The notes beneath the pieces are model-generated. The model ran no database searches. It was not told the DNA's origin and saw only the letters and a program-made list of their open reading frames with translations. Shown here piece after piece: positions 57,507-64,000 of a stretch of 64,000 nucleotides of DNA; the first letter of the stretch is position 1, and every line of letters begins with the position of its first letter. The translations under genes and the position numbers were made by a program. The stretch lies in the NCBI RefSeq assembly GCF_000633455.1, contig NZ_AYMG01000014.1:1-64000 (forward strand), written 5' to 3'. Source of the DNA: Pedobacter jeongneungensis. Lineage in GTDB: Bacteria; Bacteroidota; Bacteroidia; Sphingobacteriales; Sphingobacteriaceae.

Positions 57507-59039
57507 ATGGCAGGCGGAAAAGAAACAACAAGGCAGCGGATGATCAATATCATGTATTTGGTATTGTTGGCCATGCTCGCCTTAAACGTATCAGATACCA
57601 TTTTAGATGCATTCAAAAATATCAACGATAGTTTGGATACTTCTAAAAACAATGTAAATACAAGTATTAATCAGTTATTTTCTGCCTTCGAAAATTCGAA
57701 GTTGAAAGAGGAGCCAGCACGTGCACAGCCTATTTACGATAAGGCAAAGGAAGCACAGAAGGCCGCTGATGAATTAAATAATTATATTGAGAGTATTAAA
57801 AAAGAGTTTACTCAGGCAGGCGACGGGATAGACCCTGAAACCGACGACCTGGTAAATAGATCAAATCAGGATATTGCTCAAAATATCATGATTAATCAAA
57901 AGAAAGCAGATGAGTTGAAAAAGAGAATTAACGCAACACGCGAAAAGTTAATCTCTTTATTAGATCCGGCTGATAGGGCAGGTGTTGCATTTTCTCTTGA
58001 AGCTAAAGATCCTGCCAGAAAAAGAAAAGGCAACTGGCAGGAAACTTACTTTGGTGAGGGAACGCCATTAACCGCTGCAATGACTATTTTAACCAAACTG
58101 CAAACAGATACGAAAAATGCTGAAGCAGAAGTAGTTAAAAAATTATTTGGAAACATGGATAAGGCACAGGTTAATTTAGATCAGTTTGCCGCAGTTGCAG
58201 TAGCACCTACTTCTTATGTAATCCAGGGTCAGCCTTATACTGCTGAAGTATTTTTAACAGCTAGTGATTCTAGGTCAACTCCTGATATTACCGTTAACGG
58301 AAGTAAATTATCGGTTAAAGAAGGTAAAGGAATTTACACTGGTGGTACGGGTAGTGTCGGTCAGTTTACCTGGGTAGGTACTGTCCGTGTTCGTCAAACT
58401 AATGGACAGGTTAAAGAATACAAAACGCAACCACAAACTTATCAGGTAGCGAAACCATCGGCATCAGTTGCTTCAACAAAATTGAATGTAATTTATGCAG
58501 GTATTGCTAATCCATTTACGGTATCGGCAGCAGGTTTTCCATTAGAAAGTGTTCGTGCTTCTATTTCAGGCGGTTCAATGTCTGGTGGCAACGGAAACTA
58601 CAATGTAAATGTTCCCGGTAGTATGGTTGGTTCAGAAGTATCAATCAATGTATCGGCAAGTAATGCTGGTAAAACGGTTAGTTTAGGCTCACAAAAATTC
58701 AGGGTTAAAGCCATTCCTGCTCCGGTAGCAAAGGTTGGTGGCCGCGCTGGAGGTGATGTAGCTTCGGTGCAGTTAAAAAGTGAATCGGAAATTGAAGCAG
58801 ATCTGGATGATTTTCCTTTCGATGTTAAATTTAAGATACAGCGTTATAAATTAACCATTATCAAACCTCGTTCGGATGCAGTTACCATTGCTGGTAGCGG
58901 CGGAAGTTTTGCTGGTGCGGTTAAAGGTGCCATTAACTCGATTACGCCTGGTACAAGGGTGTTTTTTGAAGATATTGTTTCTGTAGGTCCTGATGGCCGT
59001 CAAAGAATTTTACCTTCATTGGCGTTTAGTGTAAAATAA
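57507..59039 (+). CDS. gldM: Gliding motility / type IX secretion motor protein GldM
   Basis: A 510-residue GldM with one inner-membrane helix near the N-terminus (NIMYLVLLAMLALNVSD, about 14-30), a helical part and four beta-rich domains spanning the periplasm. The short N-terminal cytoplasmic piece AGGKETTRQRM meets GldL. GldM transmits motor rotation to the GldK/GldN ring. The extended C-terminal repeats such as KLSVKEGKGIYTGG fit the known domains. The gene ends 7 bp before gldN. Length is normal for the family. Confidence 0.95.
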   Translation: MAGGKETTRQRMINIMYLVLLAMLALNVSDTILDAFKNINDSLDTSKNNVNTSINQLFSAFENSKLKEEPARAQPIYDKAKEAQKAADELNNYIESIKKEFTQAGDGIDPETDDLVNRSNQDIAQNIMINQKKADELKKRINATREKLISLLDPADRAGVAFSLEAKDPARKRKGNWQETYFGEGTPLTAAMTILTKLQTDTKNAEAEVVKKLFGNMDKAQVNLDQFAAVAVAPTSYVIQGQPYTAEVFLTASDSRSTPDITVNGSKLSVKEGKGIYTGGTGSVGQFTWVGTVRVRQTNGQVKEYKTQPQTYQVAKPSASVASTKLNVIYAGIANPFTVSAAGFPLESVRASISGGSMSGGNGNYNVNVPGSMVGSEVSINVSASNAGKTVSLGSQKFRVKAIPAPVAKVGGRAGGDVASVQLKSESEIEADLDDFPFDVKFKIQRYKLTIIKPRSDAVTIAGSGGSFAGAVKGAINSITPGTRVFFEDIVSVGPDGRQRILPSLAFSVK

Positions 59040-59046
59040 AAATAAG

Positions 59047-59961
59047 ATGAAAAGGATTTTAAGTATTGCTATTTTAGTTTTGTTAACCACGTTTGCTTTT
59101 GCACAAAAAAAGCCCACTAAGTTGGCACCAAAAAAAGCTGCGCCAGTGGCTGCTGCTCCTGTAGTTGATACGGTGAAAAAAGCTCCTGTTAAAACAGCTA
59201 AAAAGAAACTAAAGGTTCCACCTAAAGATGGTTTCTATGCCCGTAAGGACATTGACAGTACTGAAATGGTTCCTTTGGCGGATGTGAGAGAAGAGGATGT
59301 TTTTTACGCAAAAAGGATCTGGAGGGAAATAGATTTACGCGATACGGTAAATTCGCCATTAAGGTCACCGAAATCAAGATTAATCGATGTTTTGATTGCA
59401 GCCATCAAATCTGAAGAGCTTACTGCTTATTCACCTATTGATAGCGCATTGAACGAAGATGATGCTTTCCTTAATCCAATGTCTGCAGATTCTGCAGCTA
59501 AGTCGGCATTAGGAACAGCAGAGGTTTCAAATAATAAAACAGGAACAGTTACTACAGTTGTTAATGATTTTAATGCAGATTTGTTCCTGAAATTCAGGAT
59601 CAAAGAAGACTGGATCTTTGATACCAAACGTTCTATTTTTGAACCGCGTATTGTAGGTATTGCACCATTAAAATTTAATGAAGTTTCTAAACAATGGCAA
59701 CCTGTATTTTGGGTATACTATCCTGAAGCAAGGGAGATTTTGACTAAGAAACGTTTAATCAATACCAACAATGATGCGTCTTCATTAAGTTTCGACGATT
59801 TCTTTATCCGCCGCTTATTTAGCAGCTATATTGTTAAAGAATCTAATCCAGGTGATAACAAGATCAGGGATATTATTTCAAATCCTAAAGAGAGATTGTA
59901 CGAATCAGAAAGAATTAAAAAATCTGTTCTTGATTACGAACAAGGTCTTTGGGAATATTAA
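59047..59961 (+). CDS. gldN: Gliding motility / type IX secretion protein GldN
   Basis: A 304-residue GldN with a signal peptide ending FAFAQ (about 19), then a Lys/Ala/Pro-rich stretch (about 20-58), then the conserved domain with DGFYARKDID, EDVFYAKRIWREIDLRD and the C-terminal YEQGLWEY. GldN (PorN) binds GldK (PorK) in the periplasmic ring of the type IX secretion system. Some species have a second gldO copy; none is seen here. It closes the gld operon and is followed at once by a strong terminator. Confidence 0.95.
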   Translation: MKRILSIAILVLLTTFAFAQKKPTKLAPKKAAPVAAAPVVDTVKKAPVKTAKKKLKVPPKDGFYARKDIDSTEMVPLADVREEDVFYAKRIWREIDLRDTVNSPLRSPKSRLIDVLIAAIKSEELTAYSPIDSALNEDDAFLNPMSADSAAKSALGTAEVSNNKTGTVTTVVNDFNADLFLKFRIKEDWIFDTKRSIFEPRIVGIAPLKFNEVSKQWQPVFWVYYPEAREILTKKRLINTNNDASSLSFDDFFIRRLFSSYIVKESNPGDNKIRDIISNPKERLYESERIKKSVLDYEQGLWEY

Positions 59962-59969
59962 TCTCATAT

Positions 59970-60003
59970 AAAAAGCTCCGATGAAAATCGGAGCTTTTTT
60001 TTC
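59970..60003 (+). terminator. Rho-independent terminator of the gld operon
   Basis: AAAAAGCTCCGAT (59970-59982) pairs with ATCGGAGCTTTTT (59987-59999) around GAAA, followed by more T residues. On the minus strand an A run mirrors it. Confidence 0.93.
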
Positions 60004-60025
60004 TATTAATTTCTTTCCCCTTATT

Positions 60026-60212
60026 GTCATTTCGAGCGGAGTGCAATGAAGTCGAGAGCCCGCAGGCTTAGCGAAGCTAAATCTATCGGGGTAGATCTCT
60101 CCGCTTCTCTGCATTGCGGTCGAGACATTTTATTGGGATTGTTATCCTGAGTGTAACGAAGGATCTTTTAGTAAATTTATTAAAAGATTCTTCACTGCGT
60201 TCAGAATGATAT
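60026..60212. repeat. Two REP-like palindromes after gldN
   Basis: GTCATTTCGAGCGGAGTGCA (60026 onward) faces CTCTCCGCTTCTCTGCATTG (about 60096) and CGAGAC (60121). Then ATCCTGAGTGTAACGAAGGA (60144 onward) faces TTCTTCACTGCGTTCAGAAT (60188-60207), with CTTTTA/TAAAAG between. Two unequal REP elements lie side by side between convergent genes. Confidence 0.7.
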
Positions 60213-60227
60213 AATAGCATAATGCAA

Positions 60228-60261
60228 AAAGCGGTAACCCAAATTTATGGATTACCGCTTT
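60228..60261 (-). terminator. Terminator of the nuclease gene
   Basis: AAAGCGGTAA (60228-60237) pairs with TTACCGCTTT (60252-60261). On the minus strand it is followed by TTTTTGC, 25 bases after the nuclease stop. Confidence 0.7.
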
Positions 60262-60285
60262 ATCATATAAAGAACTGAGTTCTAT

Positions 60286-61659
60286 TTATTGGTTATCAGT
60301 AGTTGCCTCAATTACATTTTGAATTGATGTAGATACATTTGATAAAAGATCGTAACCTGTTGCAGATTCTACTGCATTAACGGTAGTACGGTAATTTTTC
60401 CAGTTGGTATTTAAACCGTTGGTATTCGGCATATTTACCGTAATTACCCTGGTAGAAGAAGTAATTCTGCTTAAATCATTATTACCATTAGGCAATACCA
60501 CAATAACTTTCCAGGTATTGGATGGAACGTTAACACGGCCGTTATCAATGGTGTAGGTAATGCCTCCATTACTTCCTGTACCTCCAGATCCATAAGAACC
60601 ACAGATTACATAAACTTCGTTGCCTGCTGTTACTAAAGAACGGGTATAGTTTTCTAAATCAGCCCATGGGCCCTGGTTGTTATTTGGGGCCTGTGGCATC
60701 ATGTTACTCATTAAAAAGGTAGAAGAGTTGGCTGCAACTGAAGCTGTTCTATCAGCCGACGGACAGTTGTGGCCGCGATCAAAACCTGAACCAGAATAAC
60801 TGCTGTTTGATACCTGGTACCAGCCGGCTGGCAACGTGTTATCAGCCCTAAAATCATCCTGACGAGGGGTTGAGCCTAAATCAGACGATCCGATATGCCA
60901 GCTTACCCAGTTAGGGGTAGCCCTGCTTTTACTATACGAACTTGAATAATAAGTACGTTCCATTAAATAGTTTTCTGGATAGGAGGTACTGGCAACGGCA
61001 TTGCTGGGGTTACCCATTAAGAGATGGCTGTTGTCTCCAGGGGTTGTAGTTGGCGGGGTAGTTGTGCCACCGCCGGTTGAAATACTGAAATCATCGATAT
61101 TGATCCGGGCAGTACCCCCGCTGATTTTACGGACCTGAAAGCGTACACTGCCAGAAATGGCGGTGTTAAAAGTAGCTGTAGATAAGGTTGTGGCGCTACT
61201 GGTAATGGTGCTACCGGTTTGTTGCCAGCTCGAACCGCCATTGGTAGAATACCAGAGCTGCCAGGTACTATTGGCATCGGTACCATATTTGGCATGGACA
61301 ATGGTGATTACATCGGCTCCGTTTACATCGAAATTCATACTTAATATACCTGTGTTACGGATACGTACTGATTGACTGCCATTTTTGGCATCTGCAGCTA
61401 AATTTCCAATTAAGGCGTCGTCAAGACTCCAGCTTCCGCTACTTAGAGTAACTGATGCCACAGTGTAGCTTCCTTTAGTACCCGATTCGAAAGTTTCAGG
61501 AAAACCAGCAACTACAGCCTGTGCGTTTGCTGTAACTGCTTTGGTGTTTAATTTTTGTTCAAAAGGGTTTGTTTCTGGCTGTGTTTGATTTTCTTTTTTA
61601 CAGGCAGCCAGGCCGAGGCATAAAACGGCCAGTAAGCTTAATTTTTTTAATGCTTTCAT
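60286..61659 (-). CDS. Lipid-anchored DNA/RNA non-specific endonuclease
   Basis: A 457-residue exported nuclease. The lipobox is LAAC (Cys20). Residues about 45-195 are a beta-rich domain (possible glycan- or surface-binding jelly roll), 196-212 a Gly/Thr/Pro linker (GGGTTTPPTTTPGD), and about 213-450 the NucA-type endonuclease. The site is FDRGHNCPSADRT with His297, then NNNQGPWADLE with Asn328 and Glu336, matching the His/Asn/Glu set of Serratia and Anabaena nucleases (Mg-dependent, degrades DNA and RNA). The next gene upstream on the strand encodes a NuiA-like inhibitor. Expected to be a surface or periplasmic nuclease for nucleic-acid scavenging or competition. Confidence 0.9.
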   Translation of the reverse strand: MKALKKLSLLAVLCLGLAACKKENQTQPETNPFEQKLNTKAVTANAQAVVAGFPETFESGTKGSYTVASVTLSSGSWSLDDALIGNLAADAKNGSQSVRIRNTGILSMNFDVNGADVITIVHAKYGTDANSTWQLWYSTNGGSSWQQTGSTITSSATTLSTATFNTAISGSVRFQVRKISGGTARINIDDFSISTGGGTTTPPTTTPGDNSHLLMGNPSNAVASTSYPENYLMERTYYSSSYSKSRATPNWVSWHIGSSDLGSTPRQDDFRADNTLPAGWYQVSNSSYSGSGFDRGHNCPSADRTASVAANSSTFLMSNMMPQAPNNNQGPWADLENYTRSLVTAGNEVYVICGSYGSGGTGSNGGITYTIDNGRVNVPSNTWKVIVVLPNGNNDLSRITSSTRVITVNMPNTNGLNTNWKNYRTTVNAVESATGYDLLSNVSTSIQNVIEATTDNQ

Positions 61660-61697
61660 TGTTTTGGTTTAGGATTATTTAATGGATGGGATAATTT

Positions 61698-62096
61698 TTA
61701 GGTTTCTATAGCGAAGGTTTCTATCACGATGCAGGTGCCATCAGGTAAATAGCCTGCAATCAGCACAGGGATCCGGCTGGCGCCCTCTACTCTTATTACG
61801 GTAATATTGGATAGGTTTTGCTTTAAAAAAGCATAGCAAGCAGCTATTTTATGGGCATTCTCGACCATTGGGGCATCGGATGGATCAACTTTTGAAATAA
61901 GATGCTCGAAAAAGGCAATTTGATCTATTTGTTTTAAGCTGGAGGGAGAAGCTTGATATTCAATTGCAATTTTTTGCAATAGTTCTGCTGATGTGATTTT
62001 GCCCCAATCATCTACTTTAAAAGGACTTTCTGATTCAGTAAAATACAATACGCCCAATAAAAGTTTGGTAATGGTAGCCAGGATGTTGTTATTCAT
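61698..62096 (-). CDS. NuiA-like nuclease inhibitor
   Basis: A 132-residue protein without signal peptide. It resembles Anabaena NuiA, the inhibitor of nuclease NucA: LLLGVLYFTESESPFKVDDW matches the NuiA start region LLFMSESEYPFEV, the middle FFEHLIS and KQNLSNITVIRVEG match FFxRA and KSNLKNPQVYRLGE, and both end in ET. In NuiA, a Glu in the SESE region and the C-terminal Thr reach the nuclease metal site; both positions are kept here. It lies 38 bp before the DRGH nuclease gene on the same strand, so it would be made first. It probably protects the cytoplasm from the nuclease. The call comes from remembered NuiA sequence. Confidence 0.72.
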   Translation of the reverse strand: MNNNILATITKLLLGVLYFTESESPFKVDDWGKITSAELLQKIAIEYQASPSSLKQIDQIAFFEHLISKVDPSDAPMVENAHKIAACYAFLKQNLSNITVIRVEGASRIPVLIAGYLPDGTCIVIETFAIET

Positions 62097-62225
62097 GTAA
62101 ATAGGGATAGATGTTTAGTATAACAATGCCCTAATTTATAGAAAAAGTATTCAACTTATGCCAATTCAAGATTAATAAAGTGTTAACATTTTTACGGCTC
62201 CGTCTGTTATTGTTTACAAGCAAAT

Positions 62226-64000
62226 TTACCCTTCTTTGAAATGCGCCAATAGGGTAACTACCTGCTTTTTATTTAATACTTCCGAAAGTTCTTTCTCTGT
62301 AGCTTCTTTAATCTTTTTAACTGATTTAAAGTGGGTAAGTAATTTATCAGCAGTGGTTTTACCGATGCCCTCAATTTGCTCCAGTTCAGTTTTAAGGGTA
62401 CCCTGATCGCGTTTTTTACGGTGAAAGGTAATACCAAAACGGTGGGCTTCATCACGGAGCTGTTGAATGACTTTTAGTGTTTCTGATTTTTTATCTAAAT
62501 ACAAAGGGTAAGAATCACCCGGATAGAACAGTTCTTCCAGACGTTTGGCAATACCAATTACAGTAACTTTGTTTTCTATCCCCAATAACTTTAAACTCTT
62601 CATGGCAGACGAAAGCTGGCCTTTACCGCCATCAATAATGATAAGTTGAGGCAAAGTCTGGTTTTCATCCAACATGCGCCTGTAACGGCGGAAAACGGCT
62701 TCTTCCATGGTCGCAAAATCGTTAGGACCTTCAACCGTTTTCACATTAAAGTGGCGATAGTCTTTTTTAGATGGTTTGGCATCTTTAAATACCACAATTG
62801 CCGAAACCGGATATTTCCCCTGGAAGTTGGAGTTATCAAAACATTCGATATGTTTTGGCAGCTGTGTTAAACGCAGGTCTTTCTGCATCGTAGTTAAAAT
62901 CCGGTCGGTGCGTAAATCGGGGTTTAACTTTTCGTACTGGTTGAGTTTTTCTTTTTTAAAGAACAGTACATTCTTCTGAGAAAGCTCTAAAAGTTTTTTC
63001 TTTTCGCCCAGTTTAGGAACAGTAAATTTTAAACTTTCATCTTCCAATGAAGGTTCAAAAGGGACGATGATTTCTTTTGAGGTACTGTTGAATTTTGTTC
63101 TGAATTCCAGCATGGCTAGCGTCAAAATTTCATCATCGCTTTCATCCAACTGTTTCTTAACTTCTATGGTTTGTGTCTGGATAATGGTTCCGTTCATCAC
63201 CTTCAGGTAGTTCACAAAAGCATAACGCTCATCAGAAGCAATGCTCACTACATCTACGTTGGTAATGGCGCTGTTTACCACGGTCGATTTGCTCTGGTAT
63301 TTCTCCAAAACCTGTAATCTCCTTGCATACTGATGCGCCAGTTCAAAATTCAAATCTTCAGAAGCGGATTTAATAATCCCTTTAACATCGCGGATGACGT
63401 TTCCGATTTTACCGTTCAGGATTTCCTTGATTTCGCCGATATTTTTATCATAGTCGGTTTCGGTCTGATAGTTTTGACAAGGACCTTTACAGTTGCCAAT
63501 CTGGTATTCGAGGCAGACTTTAAATTTGCCTTCATCTATATTTTTCTCCGTTAGGGGCAAACTACAGGTGCGTAAAGGATAGGTTTCTTTAATCAGATCC
63601 AAAATGGTATGCATCATGCCTATCGAGCCATAAGGGCCGAAATACGTTGAACCATCTTTGATTACCTTCCGTGTCCAGTAAATACGAGGGAAGTTCTCAT
63701 TTTTAACGATAATCCACGGATAGGTTTTATCGTCTTTTAAATTGATGTTAAACTTTGGCTGATGTTTTTTGATCAGACTGTTTTCCAATAGCCAGGCATC
63801 AATTTCCGTATCAACAATGGTAAAGGTAATTTTACGGATTTTGGAAACTAATACCCTCGTTTTGCCATTAAACTGGTTTCTGTCGCTATTAAAATATGAT
63901 CCTACACGGTTGCGCAGGTCTTTCGCTTTACCAATGTACATTAGCTTTCCATCGGCATCCCAATATTGGTAAACGCCGGGTTTATGTGGAATTGCGGTTA
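62226..64000 (-). CDS. uvrC: Excinuclease ABC subunit C, 5' end outside the window
   Basis: The C-terminal part, at least 590 residues, of UvrC, which makes both incisions in nucleotide excision repair. The frame stays open to the window edge, where it reads IPHKPGVYQYWDADGKLMYIGKAKDLRNR, so the true start lies beyond 64000. Order: GIY-YIG domain (first 100 residues shown), UVR/UvrB-binding segment (LNFELAHQYARRLQVLE), RNase-H-like nuclease with ECFDNSNFQG and IIDGGKGQL, and helix-hairpin-helix near the end (EQIEGIGKTTADKLL). Cytosolic. Stop at 62226 after 129 bp from the NuiA-like start. Confidence 0.93.
   Translation of the reverse strand, partial: TAIPHKPGVYQYWDADGKLMYIGKAKDLRNRVGSYFNSDRNQFNGKTRVLVSKIRKITFTIVDTEIDAWLLENSLIKKHQPKFNINLKDDKTYPWIIVKNENFPRIYWTRKVIKDGSTYFGPYGSIGMMHTILDLIKETYPLRTCSLPLTEKNIDEGKFKVCLEYQIGNCKGPCQNYQTETDYDKNIGEIKEILNGKIGNVIRDVKGIIKSASEDLNFELAHQYARRLQVLEKYQSKSTVVNSAITNVDVVSIASDERYAFVNYLKVMNGTIIQTQTIEVKKQLDESDDEILTLAMLEFRTKFNSTSKEIIVPFEPSLEDESLKFTVPKLGEKKKLLELSQKNVLFFKKEKLNQYEKLNPDLRTDRILTTMQKDLRLTQLPKHIECFDNSNFQGKYPVSAIVVFKDAKPSKKDYRHFNVKTVEGPNDFATMEEAVFRRYRRMLDENQTLPQLIIIDGGKGQLSSAMKSLKLLGIENKVTVIGIAKRLEELFYPGDSYPLYLDKKSETLKVIQQLRDEAHRFGITFHRKKRDQGTLKTELEQIEGIGKTTADKLLTHFKSVKKIKEATEKELSEVLNKKQVVTLLAHFKEG

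Noticed and set aside
60286..61659. Type IX sorting domain on the nuclease
   Set aside because: The C-terminus is the end of the nuclease fold (TTDNQ) with no beta-sandwich tail; export is by a lipoprotein signal.
1..64000. Phage, integrative element or insertion-sequence genes
   Set aside because: No integrase, transposase, relaxase or phage structural gene was seen; the repeats are small and palindromic only.
1..64000. tRNA or rRNA genes
   Set aside because: No cloverleaf with a TTCGAATC-type arm or rRNA-like segment was found on reading; short TTCGA strings belong to REP elements.

Overview
The window is AT-rich chromosomal DNA from a Bacteroidota bacterium, most likely family Sphingobacteriaceae and close to Pedobacter. 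This is inferred from the complete gldKLMN gliding / type IX secretion block, many lipoproteins with short Bacteroidota-style signal peptides, promoter-like TAnnTTTG boxes just upstream of start codons, families restricted to the phylum (DUF4271, DUF4286, the fused 2-oxoacid dehydrogenase E1, mobile mystery proteins A/B), and abundant intergenic palindromes. No rRNA, tRNA, CRISPR array, phage module or insertion-sequence transposase was seen. The gene set is mostly core metabolism with small accessory islands.

Layout. 0-9 kb: SprT-like metalloprotein, adenine deaminase, fused E1 dehydrogenase, an orphan antitoxin, LutB, a VapBC-type pair, a secreted M28 peptidase and RpiB. 9-20 kb (minus strand): TatC, an LVIVD-repeat lipoprotein, then a lipid-synthesis run transcribed DUF177 - rpmF - plsX - fabH - accB - accC, followed by a sulfurtransferase, an MFS carrier and PdxA. 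20-32.6 kb: KsgA, a small lipoprotein, a thioredoxin-fold protein, a RelE-type pair, ClpS, a second ketoacyl synthase III, two overlapping unknown exported proteins, Dtd, a GT39-like glycosyltransferase, a MazG-like protein, DUF4286, and a GNAT gene flanked by two genes sharing a membrane module. 32.6-44 kb: an exported TPR protein, an S9-family protein lacking catalytic Ser and His next to a sensor kinase and its OmpR-type regulator, a membrane metallophosphoesterase, and a MoxR-VWA pair. 44-55 kb: PfkB kinase, DUF4440-type protein, sugar acetyltransferase, a cupin / DUF3050 / cupin operon, fasciclin protein, SDR, HemW, a mobile mystery A/B (HTH/Fic) module behind three 33-bp operator-like repeats and with a frameshift in B, then DUF4271 and HemD. 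55-60 kb: gldK, gldL, gldM, gldN ending in a strong terminator. 60-64 kb: a lipid-anchored DRGH nuclease, a NuiA-like nuclease inhibitor gene and uvrC, which runs off the right edge.

How the genes work together. DUF177-rpmF-plsX-fabH-accBC couples ribosomal protein L32 to fatty-acid and phospholipid initiation. GldK/N form the periplasmic ring and GldL/M the inner-membrane motor of the type IX secretion system. MoxR and VWA form a chaperone pair. The nuclease and NuiA-like gene resemble an effector-immunity pair. The cupin-DUF3050-cupin operon places two predicted Fe(II)/2-oxoglutarate oxygenases around a haem-oxygenase-fold protein and is the best candidate for an undescribed pathway.

Intergenic DNA is unusually structured: long REP-like palindromes, a four-hairpin element, and tracts built of short repeated words and their complements that can fold in more than one way. 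Several predicted starts were moved from TTG to a nearby ATG. All calls are from reading the sequence; no database search was run.
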